From assembly GCF_900102185.1 (NCBI RefSeq), contig NZ_LT629690.1, positions 3,472,001 through 3,536,000 of the forward strand: a DNA stretch of 64,000 nt, in the 5' to 3' direction. Source of the stretch: Terriglobus roseus (lineage in GTDB: Bacteria > Acidobacteriota > Terriglobia > Terriglobales > Acidobacteriaceae). This document shows, one piece after another, positions 7,725 through 16,863 of this stretch. Both the position numbers and the translations under genes were made by a program. The notes under the pieces were generated by a model. It saw only the letters and a list, made by a program, of their open reading frames with translations. It was not told the DNA's origin and did no database searches. Positions within the stretch are counted from its first letter, which is position 1. The number at the start of each line of letters is the position of its first letter.

Positions 7725-8243
7725 ATGCCTGAAACTATCTTTCAACCGATACGCATCGCTGTTCTAACCATCAGTGATACGCGCACCGCCTCCGACGATC
7801 GATCGGGCGATGCGCTGATACAACGGCTGACGGATGTAGGCCATCTGCTGGCAACACGCAGCGTGGTGCAGGACGAAATCGCCAGTATTCAAGCCCGTTT
7901 GCGCGTATGGATAGCAGACGCAGAGATCGACGTGATCCTCTGTGTTGGCGGCACCGGCATCACCGGACGCGACATAACTCCAGAAGCCCTACGTCCTCTT
8001 TTCGACAAGGAGTTACCCGGATTCGGTGAGTTATTCCGCATGCTCTCCTATCAAAAGATAGGAACGGCGGCGATGTTATCGCGTGCTCTGGGAGGAGTTA
8101 GTGGCGGTAAATTGTTGTTCGCTCTTCCCGGCTCAACCAACGCCGTACTTCAGGCATGGGATGAGATACTTGTCCACCAGTTTGATCGTCGCACACGCCC
8201 CGGAAATCTTGTGGCACTGATGCCTCGCCTGAAGGAGAAGTAA
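7725..8243 (+). CDS. moaB: MogA/MoaB-type molybdenum cofactor biosynthesis protein
   Basis: A 172-residue protein from the ATG at 7725; the longer frame back to 7551 overlaps the preceding gene and its terminator. It starts IRIAVLTISDTRTASDDRSGD, the N-terminal signature of the MoaB/MogA fold, followed by ILCVGGTGITGRDITPEA (MPT-binding GGTG loop) and LLFALPGSTNAV. This family binds molybdopterin and adenylylates it before molybdenum insertion in the cytoplasm; MoaB and MogA are hard to separate by sequence. No other Moco gene is nearby. It is followed after 3 bases by a cupin gene, so the two are probably co-transcribed. Confidence 0.85.
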   Translation: MPETIFQPIRIAVLTISDTRTASDDRSGDALIQRLTDVGHLLATRSVVQDEIASIQARLRVWIADAEIDVILCVGGTGITGRDITPEALRPLFDKELPGFGELFRMLSYQKIGTAAMLSRALGGVSGGKLLFALPGSTNAVLQAWDEILVHQFDRRTRPGNLVALMPRLKEK

Positions 8244-8246
8244 GGT

Positions 8247-8594
8247 ATGCCTACGCGCATCGTCGATACCAGCAACGCAGAACATTACACATGGGGCATC
8301 GACTGCGATGGATGGCATCTGGTCAAAGGCGAAGAACTCAGCGTGATCGAAGAACGCATGCCTCCGGGACGCAGCGAGGAGCGGCACTCCCACACGAAGT
8401 CACGGCAGTTTTTCTTTGTTCTCGAAGGCGAGCTGACGATGGAAGTAGAGCACCATGACTTCGTCATCAGAGCCGGCAAAGGGGTGGAAGTCCATCCCGG
8501 CCAGGCGCATCAAGCCATCAACCGCAGCCAGGCCGATGTACGCATGCTCGTCATCAGCCAGCCGCCCAGCCATGGCGACCGCACGCCAGCGTAA
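8247..8594 (+). CDS. Single-domain cupin protein
   Basis: A 115-residue protein with one cupin barrel. Motif 1 is RHSHTKSRQFFFVLEGEL (His, His, Gln and Glu as possible metal ligands, with Gln in the third place) and motif 2 is HPGQAHQAINRS with the last His. Cupins of this size bind a divalent metal and act in isomerisation, dioxygenation or sugar binding; the substrate is not evident. An SD-like AAGGAGAAGTAAGG overlaps the stop of moaB, and the gap is only 3 bases, so translation is probably coupled. It ends 13 bases before dnaG. Confidence 0.8.
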   Translation: MPTRIVDTSNAEHYTWGIDCDGWHLVKGEELSVIEERMPPGRSEERHSHTKSRQFFFVLEGELTMEVEHHDFVIRAGKGVEVHPGQAHQAINRSQADVRMLVISQPPSHGDRTPA

Positions 8595-8607
8595 CCTGTA
8601 AGCAGCA

Positions 8608-10386
8608 GTGGCCGACGACTTCAAAGAACAGGTAAAAACCGCCACCGACATCGTCAAGGTGATCGGTGAATACGTGCGCCTGCGAAAAAGCGGCGCGCAG
8701 AACTTCAGCGGCCTTTGCCCCTTTCATCAGGAGAAGTCACCGTCATTCAGCGTGAATGCGGCGCATGGATACTTTTACTGTTTCGGCTGTCATGCCAAAG
8801 GCGACGTGTTCACCTTTGTGCAGAAGATTGAGAACATCTCGTTTCCTGAAGCTGTTCGCACCGTTGCGCAGAAGATGGGCATTCCACTACCGAAGCGTGA
8901 ATGGAACTCGCCAGAAGAGGCAGCTCAAGCTGGCTTGCGGCGACAACTCACCGATATCCACGAAGCTGCGACACAGTATTTCCAGCAGGCCCTGCAATCT
9001 ACGGAAGCAGCGCGTGCGCGCGAATATCTCTCCAGCCGCGCGGTCAGTGCGGACTCCATTGCGATGTTCCGCATTGGATATGCGCCCGACGATTTCAACC
9101 ACATGCGCGAAGCGCTTTCCAAGCACTTCAATGACGAGGTGATGCGCTCTAGCGGCCTGTTCTCTTCGCGCGAGCAGAGTGATGAAGGCAGACCCGTCGG
9201 TCCGCTGTATGCGCGCTTCCGCAAGCGAATCACCTTCCCCATCTGCAACGAAGCTGGCAAGACCATCGCCTTTACAGCACGCGCTCTAGACAGTGATGAA
9301 AAGAGCGGGCCTAAGTACCTGAATTCGCCCGAAACGCCGCTGTATACGAAGGGTCATGTTCTCTTCAATTTGGACAAAGCCAAAGCCGCGATTCGTTCGC
9401 AGGATTATGCGCTTCTCGTCGAAGGACAGATGGACTGCATCCGCGTGTTCACTTCCGGTTTGCAACCGGTTATTGCGACTAGCGGAACTGCATTCACAGA
9501 GCATCAGGTGCGCTTGTTGTCACGATTCACCAAGCGCGTCGTCGTCAACTTCGACCCCGATACCGCAGGCGCAAACGCTGCCGAGAAATCGTTAGCTTTG
9601 TTAACCGAAGCAGAGTTCGAGGTCCGCATCATGACGCTCGAAGGCGGCCTTGATCCGGATCGCTATGTTCTGGAAAACGGCATCGCGGCCTATGCCGAAG
9701 CATTGCGCAATGCGAAGCCGCACGCAGACTATCTGATTGATCGCGCACGCACGCTGTTCCCTCAGCGCACTGCCGAAGCCAAAGTAAAAGCGGTGAACTT
9801 CCTGTTGCCGCATGTGCGTCGTTTGCCCTCTGCGATTCAGCGCACACAGTTTGTCGATGACGCTGCACAGAAACTCGGCATCGACTCCTCCCTGATGCGG
9901 CAGGAGTTGCAACATGCCGCAACGCATCGCTTGGAAAGCGTCCGCAGCACCTCTGCGATGCAGTTGTCTGAAACAGAACGCATACTGTTGCGTGCACTGG
10001 TGCAGCCTGAGACAGATCGCGCACGCCAACGCGCCGCAAGCGAGCTCACCGCGCATCCTGAATGGCTCGATGGTCTTGCCGCAGCCGAATTGATCGAAGC
10101 GCTTGCAGGTGCTCCGCTGACAGATAACCCGCTGGAATCAGCACCGGATGATCGCAGCCGCGAGATGCTCGCACGCCTGCTGCATGAAGACGCGATCGGT
10201 GATCCCGCGATGCTCGCCAACGAAGTCGGCAACACGCTGCACACGCTGGAGCGCCGCCGCCTCGAACGCCGCAAAAGCGAACTAAAAATCCTCATCGCAG
10301 AAGCCGTACGCCGCGACGACGCCGACATGGTGACGCAGTTGCAGATGGAAGCCGTGGAAGTGAACCGCGCACTGCGCATGCTGTAA
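8608..10386 (+). CDS. dnaG: DNA primase DnaG
   Basis: A 592-residue protein with GTG start. The zinc-binding domain has CPFH (Cys37, His40) and CFGC (Cys58, Cys61), the CHC2 pattern. The TOPRIM core shows VEGQMDCIRVF with the catalytic Glu and VVNFDPDTAGANAA with the DxD-type acidic residues. The C-terminal 200 residues are helical and variable, the usual place of the DnaB helicase interaction. DnaG makes RNA primers at the replication fork. Length is in the normal range for bacteria. It follows the cupin gene by 13 bases; rpoD and rpsU, its partners in the macromolecular synthesis operon of E. coli, are not next to it. Confidence 0.96.
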   Translation: MADDFKEQVKTATDIVKVIGEYVRLRKSGAQNFSGLCPFHQEKSPSFSVNAAHGYFYCFGCHAKGDVFTFVQKIENISFPEAVRTVAQKMGIPLPKREWNSPEEAAQAGLRRQLTDIHEAATQYFQQALQSTEAARAREYLSSRAVSADSIAMFRIGYAPDDFNHMREALSKHFNDEVMRSSGLFSSREQSDEGRPVGPLYARFRKRITFPICNEAGKTIAFTARALDSDEKSGPKYLNSPETPLYTKGHVLFNLDKAKAAIRSQDYALLVEGQMDCIRVFTSGLQPVIATSGTAFTEHQVRLLSRFTKRVVVNFDPDTAGANAAEKSLALLTEAEFEVRIMTLEGGLDPDRYVLENGIAAYAEALRNAKPHADYLIDRARTLFPQRTAEAKVKAVNFLLPHVRRLPSAIQRTQFVDDAAQKLGIDSSLMRQELQHAATHRLESVRSTSAMQLSETERILLRALVQPETDRARQRAASELTAHPEWLDGLAAAELIEALAGAPLTDNPLESAPDDRSREMLARLLHEDAIGDPAMLANEVGNTLHTLERRRLERRKSELKILIAEAVRRDDADMVTQLQMEAVEVNRALRML

Positions 10387-10424
10387 CGAACAAAGCATCC
10401 CTCGTTTCTGTTCAGGAGGAAGAT

Positions 10425-10856
10425 ATGGCGATCACGCGTCGATCCTTTGCCACACGCGCACTCGCGCTTGCATCCATCCCCGGGGTAGATGCCGCACCGC
10501 GCAAACGCATTCATCGCATGGGACCAGCCACGTCCGCGGTCTATTCGCCCGCAGTGCAATGGGGCAGCCTGCTGTTTCTCTCCGGAAAAGGCTCAGGCAC
10601 TGCACCCGATCCTGCGGACATTCGTAGCTGTACGAATCATGTTCTCGATGCCTTTGCAAAAGAGCTCGCCAATGCAGGCTCGTCGATGGAGAACGTATTG
10701 AAGATCACCGTCTATCTGCAACGCCCAGAGGACGTGCCTGCGATGAACGAAGTCTTTGCTCAGCACTTTCCGAAAGACCCGCCTGCACGCACCACCATCA
10801 TCACACGCACACCTCATCCCACACTGGTTGAAATGGATTTGATCGCCGGCATCTGA
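10425..10856 (+). CDS. Exported RidA/YjgF-family protein with Tat-like signal
   Basis: A 143-residue protein; AGGAGGAAGAT is directly before the ATG. It begins MAITRRSFATRALALASIP, a twin-arginine signal, then a full RidA domain: AVYSPAVQWGSLLFLSGKG, VLDAFAKELANAGSSMENVL, and PARTTIITR near the end. RidA proteins hydrolyse reactive enamine/imine intermediates in the cytosol. The Arg in PARTT, which binds the substrate carboxylate, is present. Export by Tat would place this activity in the periplasm, which is unusual. The next gene is a close cytosolic paralogue, so the pair looks like a tandem duplication after which one copy gained a signal. Confidence 0.82.
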   Translation: MAITRRSFATRALALASIPGVDAAPRKRIHRMGPATSAVYSPAVQWGSLLFLSGKGSGTAPDPADIRSCTNHVLDAFAKELANAGSSMENVLKITVYLQRPEDVPAMNEVFAQHFPKDPPARTTIITRTPHPTLVEMDLIAGI

Positions 10857-10870
10857 CCGCATGCGAGAGA

Positions 10871-11254
10871 ATGAGAGACATGAGTACCGAAGAAGCAAAG
10901 TATCTTGCCATTAATCCGAACCATCCCAACGCGGGTATTTATTCGCCTGCGGTTGTCTTCGGCAATGTGGTGTATCTCTCGGCAAAGACTTCGTGGATTG
11001 CTCCAGAGCCGGACGACATCCGCGCCGCAACAGCCTATCTCCTGGATCAGGTGGAAAAAGAACTTCTCAATGCCGGTTCGTCCATGCACAAGGTGTTGAA
11101 GGTCATTGTGTACCTGCGTGACATGAACGATTACGTCGACATGAACGAGGTTTACACCGGACGTTTCGGCAAGAACGCGCCCGCACGTACCACCATTGAA
11201 TCTAAGCTGCCCAGAAACAGCATTGTGGGTTTTGATGTAACGGCTTATCTCTAA
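10871..11254 (+). CDS. Cytosolic RidA/YjgF-family protein
   Basis: A 127-residue protein without signal peptide. Key segments are IYSPAVVFGNVVYLSAKT, LLDQVEKELLNAGSSMHKVL and APARTTIESKLPR, including the substrate-binding Arg. The ATG at 10880 (MSTEEAK) is an equally good start. It probably removes 2-aminoacrylate-type imines made by PLP enzymes, although several RidA subfamilies lack this activity. It lies 14 bases after the exported paralogue and shares the same KEL-NAGSSM helix, which supports gene duplication. Confidence 0.85.
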   Translation: MRDMSTEEAKYLAINPNHPNAGIYSPAVVFGNVVYLSAKTSWIAPEPDDIRAATAYLLDQVEKELLNAGSSMHKVLKVIVYLRDMNDYVDMNEVYTGRFGKNAPARTTIESKLPRNSIVGFDVTAYL

Positions 11255-11272
11255 CCGCATCCAAAGAGTGCA

Positions 11273-11860
11273 ATGACAGAACAGAAGAAAAAGCAGGCGG
11301 AGCTGTGGCTCTTTCGTCACGGTGAAACAGAGTGGTCACTGAACGGCAAGCACACCAGCTACACCGATTTGCCACTGACCGAGCATGGACGCGAGCAGGC
11401 AACAGCGCTTGCCCCGGTGATTGCGAAGACACAGTTTGACCTGGTGCTGACCAGCCCGCGGCAACGCGCGCGCGACACCGCAGCGCTCGCTGGATTGGGT
11501 AATCGCGCCGAAGTCGAGCCGAATCTGCAGGAATGGAACTACGGCGTGTACGAAGGCAAGAGCACGCCTGAGATTCAAGCAGCCGAACCGGGATGGAGCG
11601 TCTGGGACAGTCCCATTACGGGCGGCGAATCCATCGATCAGGTGGCTGCGCGTGCGCAGCAGGTGATTGATCGCTGCCTGCAGCATGGAGGCCGATGCGC
11701 GTTGTTCGCCCATGCGCACATCTTCCGCATTTTGGCGGCAGTATGGGCTGAACAACCGGGCGTCTTCGGGCAGCGGCTTGCGTTGTCCACTGCTACTGTC
11801 AGCGTTTTGGGATGGGAGCACGGCACCCGCGTCATCACACGCTGGAATGCCGCTCCCTGA
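11273..11860 (+). CDS. Histidine phosphatase (phosphoglycerate mutase-like) family protein
   Basis: A 195-residue protein with the branch 1 signature LFRHGETEWSLNGKH: RHG with the phosphorylated His near residue 16. QRARDTA and the second catalytic His in FAHAHIFRIL complete the active site, and Glu in LQEWNYGVYEG is the usual proton donor. Members are phosphatases for sugar phosphates, cobalamin or nucleotide intermediates; this one is too short and divergent for glycolytic PGM. It sits 18 bases after the RidA gene on the same strand. The substrate is unknown. Confidence 0.85.
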   Translation: MTEQKKKQAELWLFRHGETEWSLNGKHTSYTDLPLTEHGREQATALAPVIAKTQFDLVLTSPRQRARDTAALAGLGNRAEVEPNLQEWNYGVYEGKSTPEIQAAEPGWSVWDSPITGGESIDQVAARAQQVIDRCLQHGGRCALFAHAHIFRILAAVWAEQPGVFGQRLALSTATVSVLGWEHGTRVITRWNAAP

Positions 11861-11895
11861 TTGTGTTCGCGCAATGACAGGCGCACAATAAACGT

Positions 11896-12123
11896 ATGTG
11901 CAACTGCGGTTGTGATCCATCGGCGCAGGACGAAGCGAACAAGCTGCGAAAGAAGGCGGCTGTCACCGGCGGAGCGGTCGCCTGCCTAGCAGCCATTCCA
12001 GCTGCGGTGAACTCTTCGCAGCATCCTGCGGTGATGTGGGCAGTGATTGCGGTTCAGGTGGTTCTGTTGGCACGGGCCGCAATGCTGCTGCGTAAGCGGA
12101 AGCAGTTACTGGCTGGCGCCTGA
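11896..12123 (+). CDS. Small Cys-rich membrane protein, unknown function
   Basis: A 75-residue protein starting MCNCGCDPSAQDEANKLRKK: three Cys in the first six residues, then a charged stretch and two hydrophobic helices (about 24-40 and 46-63), ending in Lys/Arg. This is a hairpin inner-membrane protein with both ends probably in the cytoplasm. The Cys cluster could bind a metal. I do not recognise the family. It lies between the histidine phosphatase and dut on the same strand. Confidence 0.6.
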   Translation: MCNCGCDPSAQDEANKLRKKAAVTGGAVACLAAIPAAVNSSQHPAVMWAVIAVQVVLLARAAMLLRKRKQLLAGA

Positions 12124-12157
12124 AGATTCCCTCAGCCTAAGGTTCTAAGCTGTAGGC

Positions 12158-12592
12158 ATGCCGCACATTCCGACCAAGCGCCTTCACACCGATGCCAAGC
12201 TTCCCAAGTATGCCCATGAGGGCGCATGGGGCGATCTGGCCGCCGACCTCTACAGCGTTCACGAAGCCACAATTGAACCGCGCAAGACTGCGCTCGTTGC
12301 AACCGGCCTGGCGATGGCCTTCCCCGAAGAATACGGCGCGCTGGTAGAAGACCGCAGCGGTCTGGCCGTGAAAGGCATTACGACGCTTGCAGGAGTGATC
12401 GACCCCGGTTATCGCGGCGAAATCAAAGTCGTTCTAACCAACGTGACGGATGCCCCCATCACGCTCAGTGCAGGCGACCGCATCGCGCAGCTCCGCATTG
12501 TGAAAAAGCTGCAGGCCACGTTTGAAGAAGTCGACGACCTGGACGCGACGCATCGCGGCGAAGGCGGCTTCGGATCAACGGGACACAACTAG
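12158..12592 (+). CDS. dut: Deoxyuridine 5'-triphosphate nucleotidohydrolase (dUTPase)
   Basis: A 144-residue trimeric-type dUTPase with all five motifs: GDLAADLYS (1), EDRSGLAVKG (2), LAGVIDPGYRGEIKVVLTN with catalytic Asp and Tyr (3), GDRIAQLRI (4) and the mobile C-terminal RGEGGFGSTG (5). It hydrolyses dUTP to dUMP, keeping uracil out of DNA and feeding thymidylate synthesis. Length is normal. It is last in a plus-strand series that starts at moaB and meets the GrpB gene convergently. Confidence 0.96.
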   Translation: MPHIPTKRLHTDAKLPKYAHEGAWGDLAADLYSVHEATIEPRKTALVATGLAMAFPEEYGALVEDRSGLAVKGITTLAGVIDPGYRGEIKVVLTNVTDAPITLSAGDRIAQLRIVKKLQATFEEVDDLDATHRGEGGFGSTGHN

Positions 12593-12615
12593 GCCCGTTT
12601 CAAAGCTTCAAAAGG

Positions 12616-13149
12616 TTACTCTTCCCAGTCGTGTTCCATTGGAAGACCCCGACTTTCGCGCGCTTGATTTGTGATGTAGCGCAGGAACGGGGTCTTCGCG
12701 GCTGTGTAACGCGGCATGTCGTCGCCATACGCCATCGCAAGATCCATCTTTAGGGCCTCATACGTCCGCGCAATATCCGGGTGTTGGATCAGCCAGTCGC
12801 GCACCAGCAACTCATTCTTGATTGGCCATCTCGGGCACACGGCCAGATGCAAGTGAAATGCCGGCTGCTGTCCCCGCGGCTCTCTCCGAAAGAACCGCCG
12901 CTTGAAAAACCCTGCATCGATCTTGCGATATCCAGCTCCAGCCAGAATGGACACTAAAGCGTCGGCATCGTCCAACGACGGGATGGGAGCCATCATGTCG
13001 ATGATTGGTTTCGCGCTAAGCCCCGGCACCGCAGTGCTGCCGTAGTGTTCCAATTCGTCCGCAACGTTGCCAAGAAACGTCTTCAAGCGTTCTCGCTCGT
13101 GCCAAAACATCTCTGGCCATGAGGCATCCGGCGGCATGATGCGAACCAT
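12616..13149 (-). CDS. GrpB family protein (UPF0157, nucleotidyltransferase fold)
   Basis: A 177-residue protein from the ATG at 13149; TTG and ATG codons further upstream (13218, 13185) are alternatives without better SD. The GrpB core is clear: VADELEHYGSTAVPGLSAKPIIDMM, where HxGST and the later Asp resemble the active site of nucleotidyltransferases, then FHLHLAVC and LLVRDWLIQHPDIARTYEALK. GrpB-type proteins have no firmly known substrate; some are fused to dephospho-CoA kinase. It is monocistronic and divergent from the aldo/keto reductase. Confidence 0.85.
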   Translation of the reverse strand: MVRIMPPDASWPEMFWHERERLKTFLGNVADELEHYGSTAVPGLSAKPIIDMMAPIPSLDDADALVSILAGAGYRKIDAGFFKRRFFRREPRGQQPAFHLHLAVCPRWPIKNELLVRDWLIQHPDIARTYEALKMDLAMAYGDDMPRYTAAKTPFLRYITNQARESRGLPMEHDWEE

Positions 13150-13247
13150 GCCCAAAACTCGCCTCGTATTTTCAACCCTATGCATTTGAAAGACAGTGTA
13201 ACCAAGCCACCGACCCAAACAGCGACGCGGGGTATGCTGAATCTGCT

Positions 13248-14318
13248 ATGACACTCACCAGCTATCGCACGCTCGGCCGTTCTGGATTAGTCGTCTCCCC
13301 GCTTTGCCTTGGCACCATGACCATGGGAACGCCGCGCTGGGGCTCGCCGGATGAAGTCTCTGAGGCCATCTTCAATGCGTATGTGGATGCAGGCGGCAAC
13401 TTTATCGACACCGCCGACACCTATGCCAACGGGCGCAGCGAAGAGTTGATCGGCGACTACATTGCCGCACGCAATCTGCGCGATCGCACAGTGCTTGCCA
13501 CAAAGTTCACCATGACGTGCGAGGCGCAGAAGGGCAATCCCAACGGCAGCGCGAATGGTCGTAAGAACATGTACCGCGCTCTGGACGCTTCGCTGAAGCG
13601 GTTGCAGACCGACTACATCGATCTGTACTGGATGCATGCCTGGGACACCGTCACACCAGCGGAGGAAGTGCTTCAATCGCTGGGCGATCTGGTGCGTGCG
13701 GGCAAGATTCGCTACTTCGGTTTCAGCGACGTCCCAGCCTGGTACGCCGCGAAGGTCGCCACCTTGGCGCAGGTGCATGGAGTTTCCGGACCAATCGGCC
13801 TGCAGTTGGAATATTCGTTGGTAGAACGCACCATCGAACGCGAGCACGTGGACTGCGCTCGCGAGTTTGGCATCGGCATCACCCCGTGGAGCCCGCTGGC
13901 CAGCGGCTTCCTCGCCGGAAAGTACAAACGCGAGGACGACGGCAAGGGCAGCGGCGACGGCCGCCTAAGCGTGCTGGGTGGCGGCGCAAACCCCGTCTTC
14001 CACAAGTACACGGAGAAGAACTGGGCCACGCTGGAGGCGCTGCGCAAAGTGGCCGCGGAAATTGGCAAGCCAATGGCACAGGTAGCGCTGGCATGGGCAC
14101 TTGCGCGTCCAGCCATTTCCTCGCTGATCATCGGCGCCACCAAGGTGGAGCAGTTGCAGGACAACATCGCCTCGCTGGAAGTGAAACTAACCACGGAACA
14201 AATGGCCCAACTGAACGCCGCAGGCGCGCTGGATCTGCTGCATCCGTACATGTTTTTCACAGGAATGCTGCACCGGGAGCGCGTTTTCAGCGGAACAGAC
14301 GTAGAAGGCTGGCAGTAA
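13248..14318 (+). CDS. Aldo/keto reductase
   Basis: A 356-residue protein with the AKR barrel. Catalytic tetrad candidates are Asp in [11 protein letters not shown], the Tyr just after it, Lys in LATKFTM, and His in [10 protein letters not shown]. The C-terminal NADPH-binding part includes [17 protein letters not shown]. The MGTPRWG opening and the length suggest the AKR11/YajO-like group that reduces aldehydes or sugar-like carbonyls. It is a stand-alone plus-strand gene with purL 49 bases later. Confidence 0.9.
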   Translation: MTLTSYRTLGRSGLVVSPLCLGTMTMGTPRWGSPDEVSEAIFNAYVDAGGNFIDTADTYANGRSEELIGDYIAARNLRDRTVLATKFTMTCEAQKGNPNGSANGRKNMYRALDASLKRLQTDYIDLYWMHAWDTVTPAEEVLQSLGDLVRAGKIRYFGFSDVPAWYAAKVATLAQVHGVSGPIGLQLEYSLVERTIEREHVDCAREFGIGITPWSPLASGFLAGKYKREDDGKGSGDGRLSVLGGGANPVFHKYTEKNWATLEALRKVAAEIGKPMAQVALAWALARPAISSLIIGATKVEQLQDNIASLEVKLTTEQMAQLNAAGALDLLHPYMFFTGMLHRERVFSGTDVEGWQ

Positions 14319-14367
14319 CGGCTTTCCGGGATGCAAATCGGGGCGTCGTTCATGCGACACTAGAAGG

Positions 14368-16863
14368 GTGAGCGAGCCCACAGCCATCCCACACGAGGCG
14401 GAGGCGGTTGCCACTACGCCTGCCGCAGCCCAGTCACACGAAGTTCCGAAGCAGTGTAATGTCACGCCGGAGCTGTTGAAAGTACACAACATCACGGACG
14501 AGGAATATGCAAAGATTCTCGCCACGATGGGTCGTACGCCATCGCTGACGGAGCTTGGTATCTACTCCGTTATGTGGAGCGAGCACTGCTCGTACAAGAG
14601 CAGCCGCGTCCACCTGAAGCGCCTGCCCACCAAGGGCACACGGGCCAGCGGTCCTGGCTCTGTCATGCAGGGTCCCGGCGAGAACGCCGGCATTATCGAC
14701 GTGGGCGACGGCTGGGCCTGCGCCTTCAAGATCGAGAGCCACAATCACCCCAGCTACATTGAGCCTTATCAGGGCGCAGCAACGGGCGTAGGCGGCATTC
14801 TGCGCGACATCTTCACCATGGGCGCGCGTCCGTATGCGGTGATGGATTCGCTGCGTTTTGGTCCGCTGTCACCTGCCACCGGCTCCAAGGACGTGCAGAA
14901 ACACGCTTCTGCAGATGAGTCCTTCCATGGCGTAACGGAAGACACCTCAGAAGAAGCAGACAGCACGGTTAAGTCCGCTGGCTCTGACGACATCGACTAC
15001 GCCAAGAATCGCAGCGTAATGGAAGGCGTCGTTCACGGCGTTGCCGGTTACGGCAACTGCTTCGGCGTTCCCAATGTGGGCGGCGAAACACGCTTTGAAG
15101 AGTGCTACAGCACCAATCCCCTGCTGAATGCGTTTGCACTAGGTCTCGTGCGTCACGACGAAATTTTCTATGCCAAGGCCACCGGCGTTGGAAACCCCGT
15201 GATCTACGTAGGCGCAAAGACGGGCCGCGACGGTATCCACGGTGCCACCATGGCCAGCGAAGAATTCAAGGAAGGATCAGAACAGAAGCGCCCTAACGTC
15301 CAGATGGGCGATCCGTTCCTCGAAAAGCTCCTCCTCGAAGCCTGCCTGGAAGCCATGAAGACTGGCGCAGTTGCGGGTATTCAGGACATGGGCGCTGCCG
15401 GCCTCACTTGCTCCACCTGCGAGATGGGTGGACGTGGCGGCGTTGGACTTGAGATTGAACTCGACCTCGTTCCGCAGCGCGATAGCGGCATGAGCAGCTA
15501 CGAAATCATGCTCTCTGAATCGCAGGAGCGCATGCTGCTCGTTGCACATGCAGGCCGCGAGCAGGAAGTGCTGGACGTATTCGAGAAGTGGGGCCTCGAC
15601 GCTTCGGTCGTCGGCACGGTCATCCCAGAGAACCGCATGAAGGTGCGCCACCACGGCGAACTGGTCGCGGACCTCTCCAACGAATCACTCACCGACGACG
15701 CTCCGGTCTACCACCGCCCCGTAGGCGAGTGGAAGGCCCCGGTATCGCTCGACGCTCCCGCTGCCGTGCTCGCAGCGTTGCAGAAGCCACGCGACTATAC
15801 CGCGGACCTGAAGAAGCTGCTGGCATCGCCAAACATCTGCGACAAGCGCCACATCTACGAGCAGTACGACAGCATGGTGCAGACCAACACCGTGCAGGGT
15901 CCCGGCTGCGAAGCCGGTGTCATCCGCATCAAGGGCACTGGCGGCGACGGCAAGCCGGAACGCGGCCTTGCGATGGCTCTTGCTGGTAACGGTCGCTGGA
16001 CATGGCTCGATCCGAAGCTTGGTGCAATGCATGCCGTCGCAGAAGCAGCACGCAAAGTCGCCTGCACTGGTGCAACGCCTGTTTCCGCAACCAACTGCCT
16101 GAACTTCGGCAACCCACAGAAGCCAGAAATCATGGCGCAGCTTTCGCAGGCCATCGACGGCATCAGCGAAGCCTGCACCGCGCTCGGCACGCCCATCACC
16201 GGCGGCAACGTCTCGCTCTACAACGAGACCAAGGGCGAAGGCATCTTCCCCACGCCGGTACTCGGCATTGTGGGCATCATGGACGATGTCACCAAGGCCG
16301 TTCCCAACGGCTTCCTGAAAGAAGGCAACGATGTACTGTTGCTGATCTTCGCGAAGCACGGAGAGGCATCCGGCACCTCGATGCAGCAACTCGGATCGAC
16401 CGCGTTCGCACAGAGTGTTCTCGGCGCAACGTGGGGTGTCCCGCCATTCCTCGATCTCCGCAATGAGAAGGAACTTCAGGATTGCCTGATCGAACTCGCC
16501 GACAAGCGTTTGCTCGCCTCCGCATGCGATGCATCCGACGGCGGTATCCAACTTGCACTGGCAAAGGCCAGCATTGTGCACGGCATCGGTGTCGTCTGCG
16601 ATCCGACCACAAGTTCCATTCCAGCCGACTCATTCTGGAACGAGGACGGAAGCATCGTAATCGTTAGCTGCACCCCAGCGAACACGGCTGAGGTCATTGC
16701 AGTTGCCCAGAAGCATGGTGCAGATGGCGGTGCTTACAAGATCGGCACGACCGTCAAGAATCAGTTTGTCGTTCCACACATCGCAACAACAGTGGATGAA
16801 TTAACAACCGCCTTCACGGGCGCACTGGAAGAAGAACTCGAAGCAGAGGTGGTACTCGCATGA
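14368..16863 (+). CDS. purL: Phosphoribosylformylglycinamidine synthase subunit II
   Basis: An 831-residue small-type PurL with GTG start. [40 protein letters not shown] and the repeated ATP-grasp-like PurM halves ([34 protein letters not shown]-like segment in the second half) identify it. It makes FGAM from FGAR, ATP and ammonia supplied by PurQ with PurS; those genes are not in the window. It is about 90 residues longer than the common 740; an acidic insert near residues 170-210 ([20 protein letters not shown]) accounts for part. The stop overlaps the purF start (ATGA). Confidence 0.96.
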   Translation: MSEPTAIPHEAEAVATTPAAAQSHEVPKQCNVTPELLKVHNITDEEYAKILATMGRTPSLTELGIYSVMWSEHCSYKSSRVHLKRLPTKGTRASGPGSVMQGPGENAGIIDVGDGWACAFKIESHNHPSYIEPYQGAATGVGGILRDIFTMGARPYAVMDSLRFGPLSPATGSKDVQKHASADESFHGVTEDTSEEADSTVKSAGSDDIDYAKNRSVMEGVVHGVAGYGNCFGVPNVGGETRFEECYSTNPLLNAFALGLVRHDEIFYAKATGVGNPVIYVGAKTGRDGIHGATMASEEFKEGSEQKRPNVQMGDPFLEKLLLEACLEAMKTGAVAGIQDMGAAGLTCSTCEMGGRGGVGLEIELDLVPQRDSGMSSYEIMLSESQERMLLVAHAGREQEVLDVFEKWGLDASVVGTVIPENRMKVRHHGELVADLSNESLTDDAPVYHRPVGEWKAPVSLDAPAAVLAALQKPRDYTADLKKLLASPNICDKRHIYEQYDSMVQTNTVQGPGCEAGVIRIKGTGGDGKPERGLAMALAGNGRWTWLDPKLGAMHAVAEAARKVACTGATPVSATNCLNFGNPQKPEIMAQLSQAIDGISEACTALGTPITGGNVSLYNETKGEGIFPTPVLGIVGIMDDVTKAVPNGFLKEGNDVLLLIFAKHGEASGTSMQQLGSTAFAQSVLGATWGVPPFLDLRNEKELQDCLIELADKRLLASACDASDGGIQLALAKASIVHGIGVVCDPTTSSIPADSFWNEDGSIVIVSCTPANTAEVIAVAQKHGADGGAYKIGTTVKNQFVVPHIATTVDELTTAFTGALEEELEAEVVLA

